Shown here: positions 52,983-61,769 of the stretch, piece after piece
Layout of the letters: every line of letters begins with the position of its first letter
How positions within the stretch are numbered: position 1 is the stretch's first letter
Assembly (NCBI GenBank): GCA_041743975.1
Contig: JBGTLT010000162.1
Coordinates: forward strand, 38,448-102,447
Direction of reading: 5' to 3'
From: JTS-RE37 sp041743975
GTDB lineage: Bacteria; Bacteroidota; Bacteroidia; Flavobacteriales; Flavobacteriaceae
Length of the DNA: 64,000 nt
The notes under the pieces: model-generated
What the model saw: the letters and a program-made list of their open reading frames with translations, nothing else
The model's database searches: none
Told to the model about the DNA's origin: nothing
Made by a program: the position numbers and the translations under genes

Positions 52983-53006
52983 AAAAAAGCCCCAATAGGC
53001 TGGGGC
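52983..53006 (-). terminator. Intrinsic terminator between pfkB and purF
   Basis: Minus strand GCCCCA/TGGGGC stem with 6-base loop and T6 (52983-52988). It begins 6 bases past the pfkB-type stop and its T tract ends only 15 bases before the purF ATG. Confidence 0.88.
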
Positions 53007-53011
53007 GTATA

Positions 53012-53941
53012 TTATGCTTGTAATTCTATATCAAATTGTGTCAAGTCCTTAAACTGTAGCAATCTTTTTTCAACCTCTGTTTTTTTGAGGTCATTCAATC
53101 TCCCGGTCCCGAAGCGTTCCACGCAAAAGGAAGCCAGGTTGGCACCCTGTATGACGGCATTCTTCATGTTGTGGAATGAAATATTCTCGGTCTCGGCCAG
53201 GTAACCTGTAAACCCACCAGCAAAGGTATCACCCGCCCCGGTGGGGTCAAACACCTCTTCCAGAGGTAAAGCCGGGGCAAAGAATATTTTGCGTTTGTTA
53301 AAAAGCAATGCCCCGTGTTCTCCTTTTTTGATGACCAAGAACGGTGGCCCCATGGATTGGATCTTCGCAGCCGCCTTTACCAGGGAATACTCCCCGGTCA
53401 ACTGCCTGGCTTCCTCATCATTGATAGTCAATACATCTGTATGCCTGATGACGTTGTTCAATTCGTCAGGGGTACTGTCCATCCAAAAGTTCATGGTATC
53501 CAGCACTATAAGTTTCGGCCTCTCAGCCATTTGATTGATCACACTCATCTGAATATCGGGGTGAAGGTTCCCAAGCATCACGATATCTGCATCCTTATAG
53601 TTTTCAGGAACCACGGGCTTAAAATCCGCGAGTACATTCAGATCAGTACGCAACGTATCCCTGCTGTTAAGATCTGTATGGTACCGGCCGCTCCAGAAAA
53701 ATGTTTTCCCTTCCGGCATTATCTTAATCCCGGATACATCGATTCCCTTATCTGATAGCAGGTCCAGGTACTCCTGTGGGAAGTCTCCCCCAACCACTGA
53801 AACAATGGCAGCGTCCATTTTAAACTGGGAAGCACCCAGGGCTATGAAAGTAGCAGCTCCCCCAAGGATCTTATCGGTTTTGCCGAAGGGGGTTTCAATA
53901 GCATCAAAAGCTACAGTTCCCACAATAAGAAGTTTCCCCAT
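53012..53941 (-). CDS. PfkB family carbohydrate/nucleoside kinase
   Basis: 309 residues, ribokinase fold. GKTDKILGGAATFIALGASQ is split as the N-terminal sugar-binding motif (KILGGAATF), and FDPTGAGDTFAGGFTGYLA is the C-terminal signature with the anion hole and catalytic Asp in GAGD. TINDEEARQLTGE is typical of sugar-kinase members in this phylum. Substrate is probably a sugar or nucleoside; association with purine genes (purF downstream, purN two genes upstream) favours a ribosyl compound, by inference. Confidence 0.87.
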   Translation of the reverse strand: MGKLLIVGTVAFDAIETPFGKTDKILGGAATFIALGASQFKMDAAIVSVVGGDFPQEYLDLLSDKGIDVSGIKIMPEGKTFFWSGRYHTDLNSRDTLRTDLNVLADFKPVVPENYKDADIVMLGNLHPDIQMSVINQMAERPKLIVLDTMNFWMDSTPDELNNVIRHTDVLTINDEEARQLTGEYSLVKAAAKIQSMGPPFLVIKKGEHGALLFNKRKIFFAPALPLEEVFDPTGAGDTFAGGFTGYLAETENISFHNMKNAVIQGANLASFCVERFGTGRLNDLKKTEVEKRLLQFKDLTQFDIELQA

Positions 53942-54017
53942 CTAAAATTTCAAATTTGGTGCAAATATACGCTTTTGAAATTCCATACAATCGGAATGAA
54001 TGCTTAAAAAATTGGGT

Positions 54018-54653
54018 TTATTTTCGGCCAAAATCTGCCGGGATTTCACCCCAGGCCCTGGTTTCCCATTTCACCACAGGCGTGTTATAGGAATGTGTGT
54101 TTAACCAGTCGACCGCCCGCCGCAGCAGATCGAACAAATTCTTGTTCTTTTGGGTTTCCGCCAGTTTGGTGTTGCACTTCTTCTTACGGACCCAACTCAT
54201 GGCTGTCCGGGAATCTGTATAGATTACCCGATCGCTTTTACGGTGTTTCAGGTACGCCAGGCCGTGAACAATGGCTAAAAATTCGCCTATGTTATTGGTG
54301 CCTTCAACAAATGGCCCCTGCCGGAAAAGCAGCTTTCCGGTTTTGGTGTCCACTCCCTGGTATTCCATAACTCCCGGATTCCCACTCGACGCGGCATCCA
54401 CGGCGATACTATGATAGTTCGGTTCCCCAATTTTAAGGAGTTCCTGCGAAGAGAGTGCAGGTGTGCCTTTCTTTTTGCCCTTATAGGCAAGGTAGTTGCT
54501 GTCAAATGCTTTCCGGGCCTCGGCCTGTGTGGCAAAACCCATATACTGGGCCCCCTTATATCCCGCTATCTGGCTTTTGCAGGCAGCCCAGTCTTTATAG
54601 ACCCCTGGCCTTTTGCCTTTCCAAACAACATAGTACTTATTCTTGGAGTTCAT
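54018..54653 (-). CDS. Ribonuclease H with N-terminal viroplasmin-like domain
   Basis: 211 residues. Residues ~1-50 (KYYVVWKGKRPGVYKDW and GYKGAQYMGFATQAEA) are the viroplasmin/caulimovirus-VI RNA-DNA hybrid-binding domain also found in eukaryotic RNase H1. The catalytic domain has Asp in AVDAASSGNPG, Glu in NNIGEFLAIVHG, Asp in IYTDSRTAMSWV and a late acidic/His area. It removes RNA from RNA-DNA hybrids. Its ATG overlaps the purN stop (ATGA), so the two are coupled. Confidence 0.9.
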   Translation of the reverse strand: MNSKNKYYVVWKGKRPGVYKDWAACKSQIAGYKGAQYMGFATQAEARKAFDSNYLAYKGKKKGTPALSSQELLKIGEPNYHSIAVDAASSGNPGVMEYQGVDTKTGKLLFRQGPFVEGTNNIGEFLAIVHGLAYLKHRKSDRVIYTDSRTAMSWVRKKKCNTKLAETQKNKNLFDLLRRAVDWLNTHSYNTPVVKWETRAWGEIPADFGRK

Positions 54654-55270
54654 GTTCCAGGGAATAGTATGCGTTCAATCACCTTTGGAAAATGTTCATA
54701 TTCCAGGCCATGCACTTTTTCAGCGATCCTTTCCGGTGTGTCCTGGGGGTGAACACCGATCCTTATCTGCTCAATAATAGTGCCTTCATCGTACTGTTCG
54801 TTGACATAGTGGATGGTAATACCTGTTTCGGTGTCCCCACTGCTTTTAACCGCTTCATGAACCTTCATCCCGTACATTCCTTTTCCCCCGTATTTGGGGA
54901 GTAAGGCAGGGTGGATATTGAGGATCTTATCGGGGTAGCTCCGGAGGATGGTTTCCGGGATTTTCCAGAGGAACCCGGCAAGGACAATTAGGTCCGGTTG
55001 CTGGCATTCCAGCAATTTCAGCAAGCCACCGGTATCGTGGAAGGCATTGCGGTTGAAAAAAAAGGCGCTTATATTCAATTGGTTACACCGGTCTATAACC
55101 TGGGCATCCCTTTTATTGGTCAGCACACAGCACACGGTAACCCTGGGGTCGTCCCGAAAAAAACGTATAATGTTTTCAACATTGGTACCGGATCCGGAAG
55201 CGAAAAGTACAATGCGTTTGGTCTTCACATAGTGTATTTTATGAGCCTTCTGAAAGGGACGGACCGGCAT
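54650..55270 (-). CDS. purN: Phosphoribosylglycinamide formyltransferase
   Basis: 206 residues. RIVLFASGSGTNVENIIRFF binds the phosphoribosyl group; NRNAF, DLIVLAGFLWKIP, NIHPALLPKYGGKGMYG with catalytic Asn-His, and ETGITIHYVNEQYDEGTII with the Asp complete the GART motifs. It transfers formyl from 10-formyl-THF to GAR. Start is uncertain: ATG 55270 gives 14 residues before the fold, a GTG at 55228 fits the family better. Its end overlaps the RNase H start. Divergent from acpP. Confidence 0.92.
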   Translation of the reverse strand: MPVRPFQKAHKIHYVKTKRIVLFASGSGTNVENIIRFFRDDPRVTVCCVLTNKRDAQVIDRCNQLNISAFFFNRNAFHDTGGLLKLLECQQPDLIVLAGFLWKIPETILRSYPDKILNIHPALLPKYGGKGMYGMKVHEAVKSSGDTETGITIHYVNEQYDEGTIIEQIRIGVHPQDTPERIAEKVHGLEYEHFPKVIERILFPGT

Positions 55271-55543
55271 GAAAACCAGTCAGATTCCGCCTGGAGAAAT
55301 GCAACAGGGCATGGAACGCTGTAAAAGGAATTTACACCCGGGCACGGAGCCTGGAAACAACATCCGGTGCCGTAGCATTCCTTCAAACCATATAACGGGT
55401 TCATGAGGCTAAAAATTCGGCACTAAATTAGTACTCTTGTGGTTAAATTGCTTAAATTACGTCACATTTTACCGTCAAATAGTATTATTACACCAAAGTT
55501 TTTTATTTTTGCCATCGATTTAAATTTATAAAACCAAAATAAT

Positions 55544-55777
55544 ATGTCAGACATTGCATCAAGAGTAAAAGCTATCATCGTGGATAAATTAGGCGTTGAT
55601 GAGAATGAAGTTGTAGCCGAAGCTAGCTTTACCAACGACCTGGGGGCAGATTCATTAGACACTGTTGAGTTGATAATGGAATTTGAAAAGGAATTTGATA
55701 TCCAGATTCCTGATGATCAAGCAGAGAATATTGCAACTGTTGGCCAGGCTATAAGTTATATAGAGGAGGCCAAATAA
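55544..55777 (+). CDS. acpP: Acyl carrier protein
   Basis: 77 residues, acidic, four-helix ACP. The 4'-phosphopantetheine site is Ser37 in DLGADSLDTVEL. It carries growing acyl chains for FabF and other enzymes. TATTTTTG at 55504-55511 is a good -7 box 32 bases before the ATG. A terminator lies between acpP and fabF, so ACP is made in excess over FabF. Confidence 0.97.
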   Translation: MSDIASRVKAIIVDKLGVDENEVVAEASFTNDLGADSLDTVELIMEFEKEFDIQIPDDQAENIATVGQAISYIEEAK

Positions 55778-55806
55778 TCAATTATATCTTGATAAGATTC
55801 AAAATT

Positions 55807-55843
55807 ATCCATGTGGTAACCATCCTTCATGGATATTTTTTTT
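55807..55843 (+). terminator. Intrinsic terminator between acpP and fabF
   Basis: ATCCATG/CATGGAT 7-bp stem with a 14-base loop and eight T (55836-55843). Read-through would give fabF and rnc. Confidence 0.85.
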
Positions 55844-55884
55844 AATTTACACGTGAGTTACACTTCAAACGAAAAATTGGTTCA

Positions 55885-57135
55885 ATGCAGTTAAAAAGAG
55901 TTGTGGTTACCGGCCTTGGTGCATTAACGCCAATTGGCAATAACCTGAATGAGTACTGGGAGGGGTTGAAGAACGGACGAAGTGGCTGCGCACCAATTAC
56001 CTACTATGATACAGAGAAATTCAAAACAAAATTTGCCTGTGAACTGAAGAATTATAATCCGGAAGATTATTTTGACAGGAAGGAGGTACGCAAACTGGAT
56101 CGGTTCGCACAATATGCCCTGATTTCCTCGGATGAAGCGATACTCGATTCCGGGATTGACCTTGATAAAGTGGATAAGTTCCGGGTTGGGGTCATCTGGG
56201 GTGCCGGTATCGGCGGATTGGAAACCTTTCAGCAAGAGGTTCTCAACTTTGCTGCCGGTGATGGAACACCCCGTTTCAATCCTTTTTTTATCCCAAAAAT
56301 GATAGCGGATATCGCCCCGGGTAATATTTCCATCAAGCATGGGTTTATGGGGCCAAATTATACTACGGTTTCGGCCTGCGCCTCCTCCGCCAATGCCATG
56401 ATAGATGCCTTGAATTATATCCGGTTAGGGTATTGCGACATCATTGTAACGGGCGGTAGCGAAGCCGCTGTGACCATAGCAGGGATGGGCGGTTTTAATG
56501 CGATGCATGCGCTGTCTACCCGTAATGAAAGCCCGGAATCTGCATCCAGGCCATTCGATGCCACGCGGGACGGTTTTGTACTGGGGGAAGGAGCCGGGGC
56601 TTTGATCCTGGAAGAATACGAACATGCCATGGCAAGGGGTGCAACAATTTATGCCGAAGTTGCCGGCGGTGGTATGTCCAGTGATGCCTACCATATGACC
56701 GCTCCCCACCCGGAAGGAATCGGAGTGGTAAGGGTTATGGAAAATTGCCTGAATGACGCAGGGGTCAAACCGGAGGAAGTGGATACCATCAATACGCATG
56801 GCACTTCCACGCCGTTGGGGGATGTCGCGGAACTCAAAGCAATTTCACAGGTATTCGGCGAACATGCGCCGAAACTCAATATCAATTCAACCAAGTCCAT
56901 GACGGGCCATTTATTGGGTGCGGCCGGTGCGATTGAGGCAATAGCCTCCATATTGGCTATGAAATACAGCCTGGTCCCACCTACGATTAACCACACCACA
57001 GTAGATGAAAATATCGATCCCAGTTTAAACCTGACACTCAACAAGGCCCAACATCGGGAAGTAAATGTTGCCATGAGCAATACCTTCGGATTTGGCGGGC
57101 ACAACGCCTGCGTACTTTTTAAGAAAATCAGTTAA
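55885..57135 (+). CDS. fabF: Beta-ketoacyl-ACP synthase II
   Basis: 416 residues. Cys165 in TVSACASSANAM, His305 in NTHGTSTPLGD and His342 in KSMTGHLLGAAG form the KAS II triad; the end is NTFGFGGHNAC. It elongates acyl-ACP with malonyl-ACP. Partner acpP lies upstream, rnc begins 7 bases after the stop; acpP-fabF-rnc is a widely conserved order. Confidence 0.96.
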   Translation: MQLKRVVVTGLGALTPIGNNLNEYWEGLKNGRSGCAPITYYDTEKFKTKFACELKNYNPEDYFDRKEVRKLDRFAQYALISSDEAILDSGIDLDKVDKFRVGVIWGAGIGGLETFQQEVLNFAAGDGTPRFNPFFIPKMIADIAPGNISIKHGFMGPNYTTVSACASSANAMIDALNYIRLGYCDIIVTGGSEAAVTIAGMGGFNAMHALSTRNESPESASRPFDATRDGFVLGEGAGALILEEYEHAMARGATIYAEVAGGGMSSDAYHMTAPHPEGIGVVRVMENCLNDAGVKPEEVDTINTHGTSTPLGDVAELKAISQVFGEHAPKLNINSTKSMTGHLLGAAGAIEAIASILAMKYSLVPPTINHTTVDENIDPSLNLTLNKAQHREVNVAMSNTFGFGGHNACVLFKKIS

Positions 57136-57142
57136 TAGTTTC

Positions 57143-57877
57143 ATGAACTTCCCATCTAATATATTCCATTCCCATTCCAAAGAGGATGGGGATTTTTTTT
57201 TGGGGATGAAAAGAATTCTTGGTTTTAAGCCCAAAGACCTGGCGATCTATAAAAAGGCCTTCCTGCATAGGTCGGCCAATGTTAAGGATCCTGCCGGTCA
57301 CCCAATGAATTATGAACGGCTTGAATTCCTTGGTGACTCCATGCTGGGGACCATCATTTCCAGGCACCTGTATAATGAAGTGCCAGCGGGGGATGAAGGA
57401 TATCTTACCAAAATGCGGTCAAAGATCGTGAGTCGAAAGCACCTGAATGAACTGGGCAAGGATCTCAATCTGATAGCGTATGTGGAAAGCCGGATACCAA
57501 AATCCCATTTCGGGGACAATATTCACGGCAATGTTTTTGAAGCCCTGGTGGGGGCCATCTATCTGGACAGGGGCTATAACTTCTGCGAGAAATTTATTGA
57601 AGAGCGGGTCATATTGCCCTATGTGGATATTGAACAGCTGGAAGGTAAGGTTATCAGCTATAAGAGCCTGGTCATTGAGTGGTGCCAGAAGCAAAAGAAG
57701 GAGTTCCAGTTCCTGGTTTACGAAGATACCGGTAACGATCCCCTTAAGCACTTTGCTGTTAAACTGTCTATCGATGATAAAGTGATGGCAAAGGCCAGGG
57801 CTACCTCTAAGAAAAAAGCTGAGGAAAAGGCAGCTAAGAGGGCATTTTTTGCGCTTCAGGATAAAATGGGCCGTTAA
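57143..57877 (+). CDS. rnc: Ribonuclease III
   Basis: 244 residues from ATG 57143. The signature ERLEFLGDSMLG and the Glu in NVFEALVGAIYLDRG form the Mg site; the C-terminal dsRNA-binding domain begins near residue 165 (KSLVIEWCQKQKKEFQF) and ends KKKAEEKAAKRAF. It processes rRNA precursors and cuts dsRNA. The first 21 codons include a hairpin with nine T (57165-57201), so ATG 57206 is an alternative start; the N-terminal pattern NIF...S..EDGDFF is one I recall from flavobacterial RNase III, which supports 57143. Confidence 0.93.
   Translation: MNFPSNIFHSHSKEDGDFFLGMKRILGFKPKDLAIYKKAFLHRSANVKDPAGHPMNYERLEFLGDSMLGTIISRHLYNEVPAGDEGYLTKMRSKIVSRKHLNELGKDLNLIAYVESRIPKSHFGDNIHGNVFEALVGAIYLDRGYNFCEKFIEERVILPYVDIEQLEGKVISYKSLVIEWCQKQKKEFQFLVYEDTGNDPLKHFAVKLSIDDKVMAKARATSKKKAEEKAAKRAFFALQDKMGR
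57165..57201 (+). promoter_or_regulatory. Terminator-like hairpin inside the start of rnc
   Basis: ATTCCCATTCC and GGATGGGGAT pair over ten positions with one bulged T and a 5-base loop, followed by T9 (57193-57201). Lies 22-58 bases into the rnc reading frame, 30 bases past the fabF stop. May attenuate rnc or end the fabF transcript. Confidence 0.55.
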
Positions 57878-57991
57878 GGAAGCCTTTATATTGTTTAACT
57901 CCATCGATTTCGTTAATTCTTCCCGGGCTTCAGCCATCAACTTGCTAGGCTGGTTTCTTTATTAATTATATCTTTACCCGTTGCTGTAAAT

Positions 57992-58456
57992 ATGGGAACA
58001 ACACATAAAATAATTGAAGCTTTTTGTGAAGAGGCCTTTTCGTTATTGGCCATTCACAGCAGTCTGGAAGACCATACCCTTGTGTATGCCATCAACAGCC
58101 TTTTAAAAACCAGGTTAAAAAGGGGTCGGAATGATCTTGATATTTCCGCTGAAGTATCCTTTCCTTTTTTCGAATGGAAAGATGAATTAAACCACCGATA
58201 CTGGACCCTTACCACCAACATGGGCAGTAAGGAGGAATATCCGGAGGATCAGGGCCTCTTTCAGAATGAATCCTCGCAGACGCGGTATCATCTTGTGCCG
58301 GAATACCGGGAAGTGGATTATTTTTTGAAAATTGAACAGGATGATACGGAAAGTGAACCGGACCTTGTAAAGTCCATCCTATCCATTCCCGGCATCGTCA
58401 CAGCTTACAGTATAGACAGTACCAATCTGAAATCCAAACGCAACCTAATATTTTAG
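57992..58456 (+). CDS. IPExxxVDY family protein
   Basis: 154 residues. Contains VPEYREVDYFLKIE, the family's naming motif with Val for Ile, followed by SILSIPGIVTAYSIDSTNLKS which is its conserved end. The family is restricted to Bacteroidota, stands next to pyruvate kinase and has no known function. Five bases before pyk, so co-transcribed. TATCTTTA near 57970 could be the -7 box of the pair. Confidence 0.88.
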   Translation: MGTTHKIIEAFCEEAFSLLAIHSSLEDHTLVYAINSLLKTRLKRGRNDLDISAEVSFPFFEWKDELNHRYWTLTTNMGSKEEYPEDQGLFQNESSQTRYHLVPEYREVDYFLKIEQDDTESEPDLVKSILSIPGIVTAYSIDSTNLKSKRNLIF

Positions 58457-58460
58457 CCGT

Positions 58461-59903
58461 ATGCCCAGCAAGAAAAAAACCAAGATAGTAGCCACTTTAG
58501 GCCCTGCGACCAGTAAGAAAAAGATACTGAAGGAGATGATCGAAGCAGGGGTTGATGTATTTCGTGTCAACTTTTCGCACGCAGATTATGATGACGTCGC
58601 CGAACGCATCAAGATGATCCGCGAACTCAATGAAGAACTGGGCACCAATACCTGCATCATGGCCGATCTCCAGGGCCCCAAACTCCGGGTAGGGGTAATG
58701 GCCGGTGAAGTGGTGGTAGCGCCGGGGGATGAAATTACCTTTGTTACCGGGAAACCTTTTGAAGGCAATGCGGAACAGGTGTATATGAATTATACCAATT
58801 TTCCCCAGGATGTCAACCCTGGAGAAAGAATACTGCTGGATGACGGGAAGCTGATCTTTGAAGTGCTGTCAACCAATAAAAAGGACCAGGTAAAGACCAG
58901 GGTGGTCCAGGGCGGGCCTCTGAAATCCAAAAAGGGTGTCAACCTCCCCAATACCAATATCTCCCTGCCTGCACTGACTGCAAAGGATATCAAAGACGCT
59001 ATTTTTGCCATATCCCAGGAAGTTGACTGGATCGCCTTGTCTTTTGTGCGCTTCAGCCAGGACCTGATCGACCTTCAGAATATCATAAAGGAGCACTCTC
59101 CCTACAAAATCCCAATCATTGCCAAGATTGAGAAGCCCGAGGCTGTGGAAAATATAGATAAGATAGTAGCATATTGTGACGGTATCATGGTTGCCCGGGG
59201 TGACCTGGGAGTGGAGGTTCCTGCGCAGGAAGTGCCCCTGATCCAGAAAAAACTGGTTTTACGCGCCAAGAAAGCCCGGATCCCCGTTATCATTGCAACA
59301 CAAATGATGGAAACCATGATCACCAGCCTTACCCCGACCAGGGCAGAGGTAAATGACGTGGCCAATTCCGTGATGGATGGTGCAGATGCCGTCATGCTTT
59401 CCGGCGAAACGTCAGTTGGGAACTACCCGGTTCAGGTGATTGAAAAGATGGCCAGTATACTGCAGAGTGTAGAAAGCTCGGAGCTCATACAGGTGCCACA
59501 TGATCCCCCACATATCCGCACCAAAAGGTATATCACGAAGTCTGTGTGCTACCACGCAGCTATCATGGCCAATGAAATAAAGGCGAAGGCTATTTCCACC
59601 CTTACAAATAGTGGGTATACAGCCTTTCAGATCTCGGCATGGAGGCCCAGTGCCCATATTCTTGTTTTCACTTCCAATAAGCGGATACTGACCCAGTTGA
59701 ATTTGCTTTGGGGTGTGAAGGCGTTTTATTATGACAAGTTCGTTTCTACTGATGAGACTACCGAAGATGTCAACAGCATCGCCTGTAAAAAGGGCTTCCT
59801 GGAAGTGGGTGATATGCTCATCAGCCTCGCAGCTATGCCTATAAAGGACAAAGGGATGGTGAATACACTGCGGGTGACGGAAATAGAAAGTTGTTCCCTG
59901 TAA
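58461..59903 (+). CDS. pyk: Pyruvate kinase
   Basis: 480 residues. KIVATLGPATSKKK, VFRVNFSHADYDD, MADLQGPKLRVG, the catalytic Lys and metal Glu in IIAKIEKPEAVENID, GIMVARGDLGVEVP and DGADAVMLSGETSVG are all present. It makes pyruvate and ATP from phosphoenolpyruvate. Follows the IPExxxVDY gene closely. C-terminal regulatory domain is normal in length. Converges on dinB. Confidence 0.97.
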   Translation: MPSKKKTKIVATLGPATSKKKILKEMIEAGVDVFRVNFSHADYDDVAERIKMIRELNEELGTNTCIMADLQGPKLRVGVMAGEVVVAPGDEITFVTGKPFEGNAEQVYMNYTNFPQDVNPGERILLDDGKLIFEVLSTNKKDQVKTRVVQGGPLKSKKGVNLPNTNISLPALTAKDIKDAIFAISQEVDWIALSFVRFSQDLIDLQNIIKEHSPYKIPIIAKIEKPEAVENIDKIVAYCDGIMVARGDLGVEVPAQEVPLIQKKLVLRAKKARIPVIIATQMMETMITSLTPTRAEVNDVANSVMDGADAVMLSGETSVGNYPVQVIEKMASILQSVESSELIQVPHDPPHIRTKRYITKSVCYHAAIMANEIKAKAISTLTNSGYTAFQISAWRPSAHILVFTSNKRILTQLNLLWGVKAFYYDKFVSTDETTEDVNSIACKKGFLEVGDMLISLAAMPIKDKGMVNTLRVTEIESCSL

Positions 59904-59932
59904 ACTGGTTTCCGGGCTCCACTGCCCTATAA

Positions 59933-61045
59933 CTAGAGGTCAAATTTAAGTTGCACCGAAACCTTATCATTTCCCGTTGTTGTGTTGTGGTCCCCTTCTT
60001 CCTGGCCCGAATTCAGATTGGATAAGGATATTCCCAGCAGCCGGACGGAATTTTGCAGTTGTTCCTGGTAGAGTAATTCTTTGGCGATCTCTAAAATCAG
60101 GTGTTTGTCTGAAATATAAAAGGGGTGTGTCCTACTACGTGTTTGCAGAGTAAAATCACTATATTTTATCTTCAGGGTGATTGTCTTTCCCGACAGCCCA
60201 TTTTTCCATAGGCGCTTTTCGAGTTCATCGGTTATTTGTGCCAACCGTTCGAGCATAAATATTTCACTGCTCAGGTTTTCCGAAAAGGTGCGTTCTGCCC
60301 CTACCGATTTGGCAGTGCGGTGAGACCGTACTTCGCTGTTGTGAATACCGCGAACCACTTGGTAATAGTATTCCCCGTTTTTACCGAATGCAGTTGTCAG
60401 GAATTCAAGGGATCGTTCCTTGAGGTCGTTCCCGGTAAAAATTCCTAGTTTATACATCTTATCGGCAGTTACTTTCCCCACCCCATGGAATTTCCGGATG
60501 TCCAGTTTTTCCATGAATGACACTACCTCCTCCGGATTCACAGTTTTTTGGCCATTGGGTTTGTTATAGTCACTGGCAATCTTGGCTATAAACTTGTTTA
60601 TGGAAATTCCGGCAGAAGCTGTCAGTCCCACTTGCGTAAATATGCGGTGGCGGATTTCACGGGCGATCAGGGTGGCGGAAGGATTCCCTTTCTTGTTCAC
60701 GGTGACATCCAGATAGGCTTCATCCAGGGAAAGAGGTTCTACCAGATCGCTATACTCAGAAAAAATCCCCCGGATCCTATTGGAAATTTCCTTATACCTG
60801 TCAAATCGTGGTTTGATAAAGATCAGTTCCGGGCAATTGCGTATGGCCATATAACCACTCATCGCACTTTTGACGCCAAATTTCCTGGCTTCATAACTTG
60901 CGGCAGCCACAACACCCCTCCTGGAGCCCCCTCCCACTGCAATCGGCTTCCCTCTGAGTTCGGGATTATCCAATTGTTCAACCGATGCATAAAACGCATC
61001 CATATCGATATGGATGATCTTTCGGTAAGGCAAATCGATAGTCAT
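59933..61045 (-). CDS. dinB: DNA polymerase IV (Y family)
   Basis: 370 residues from ATG 61045 (TTG at 61051 rejected). Catalytic acids in IHIDMDAFYASVEQ and EPLSLDEAYLDVT; steric-gate region DAFYAS; little-finger domain with SVGAERTFSENL and GISLSNL near the end. Translesion synthesis past damaged bases. The last ~25 residues are polar and lack a clear QLxLF beta-clamp motif, though VQLKFDL at the extreme C-terminus is a good candidate. A TAAATTTG box lies just 3 bases before the ATG, probably too close to be its promoter. Confidence 0.94.
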   Translation of the reverse strand: MTIDLPYRKIIHIDMDAFYASVEQLDNPELRGKPIAVGGGSRRGVVAAASYEARKFGVKSAMSGYMAIRNCPELIFIKPRFDRYKEISNRIRGIFSEYSDLVEPLSLDEAYLDVTVNKKGNPSATLIAREIRHRIFTQVGLTASAGISINKFIAKIASDYNKPNGQKTVNPEEVVSFMEKLDIRKFHGVGKVTADKMYKLGIFTGNDLKERSLEFLTTAFGKNGEYYYQVVRGIHNSEVRSHRTAKSVGAERTFSENLSSEIFMLERLAQITDELEKRLWKNGLSGKTITLKIKYSDFTLQTRSRTHPFYISDKHLILEIAKELLYQEQLQNSVRLLGISLSNLNSGQEEGDHNTTTGNDKVSVQLKFDL

Positions 61046-61073
61046 AAACAAATTTAAGTCTTATCTTAGTAAT

Positions 61074-61742
61074 ATGAAGGATTCGGGAAAATCTGCCATT
61101 GTTCTTGGGGCTACCGGCCTTACAGGGGGATTGCTTCTTGACAACCTCCTGGATGATCCGCGCTATGCCCGCATTGTTGTTCTCTCACGGTCTTCCGTGG
61201 CAATTGAAAACCACAAGCTGGAAGAACACCTCGTTGATATCCTGGAATTAGAGGCCCATACGCATATCTTTCAGGCAGATGAAGTTTTCTGCTGTATCGG
61301 CACCACCCGTGCCAGGACTGCGGATAAAAAGAAGTACAAGGCTATTGACTATGGAATCCCGGTCAGTGCCGCCCGCTTATGCCAGGCAAATGGCATCCGC
61401 ACTTTTATCGTGGTCTCCGCTTTGGGAGCCAATCCCTCCAGTTCACTTTTTTACACCAGGCTAAAGGGGGAGATGGAACAGGACGTGATCCGGGTTGGAC
61501 TTCCAAAAGCGCATATTCTGCAGCCTTCCCTGATTGGGGGGAGGCGAAAGGACAGACGATTGGGGGAGTGGGTGGCAAAACAAATTATGTGGGCCCTGCG
61601 AATGGTCCTGGTAGGATCCTTAAAAAAGTACCGGGCCGTACCCCCCGGGGATATTGCATTGTGTATGGTATGGTTGGCCAATAATATATATGGGGAGATC
61701 AGGGTACAATCGGATGAAATCAGTCGGATTGCCGAATTATAA
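61074..61742 (+). CDS. NAD(P)-binding Rossmann-fold oxidoreductase (HTATIP2-like)
   Basis: 222 residues. IVLGATGLTGGLLLDNLL is the nucleotide-binding loop; EVFCCIGTTRA, ALGANPSSSLFYTRLKGEME (YxxxK-type Tyr and Lys) and ILQPSLIGGRRKDRR are typical of the atypical-SDR group that includes HTATIP2/TIP30. Substrate unknown. Divergent from dinB with 28 bases between starts, and 27 bases upstream of a CYTH gene. Confidence 0.83.
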   Translation: MKDSGKSAIVLGATGLTGGLLLDNLLDDPRYARIVVLSRSSVAIENHKLEEHLVDILELEAHTHIFQADEVFCCIGTTRARTADKKKYKAIDYGIPVSAARLCQANGIRTFIVVSALGANPSSSLFYTRLKGEMEQDVIRVGLPKAHILQPSLIGGRRKDRRLGEWVAKQIMWALRMVLVGSLKKYRAVPPGDIALCMVWLANNIYGEIRVQSDEISRIAEL

Positions 61743-61769
61743 CGAATTCCCTGAACCAATTAATAGCAT

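Noticed and set aside
57206..57877. Shorter rnc starting after the hairpin
   Set aside because: Possible, but the residues encoded before it (NIF...EDGDFF) resemble the N-terminus of flavobacterial RNase III as I recall it, so the longer form is preferred.
61046..61056. TAAATTTG as the dinB promoter
   Set aside because: Only three bases separate the box from the ATG and no -33 element exists; probably chance in an AT-rich spacer.
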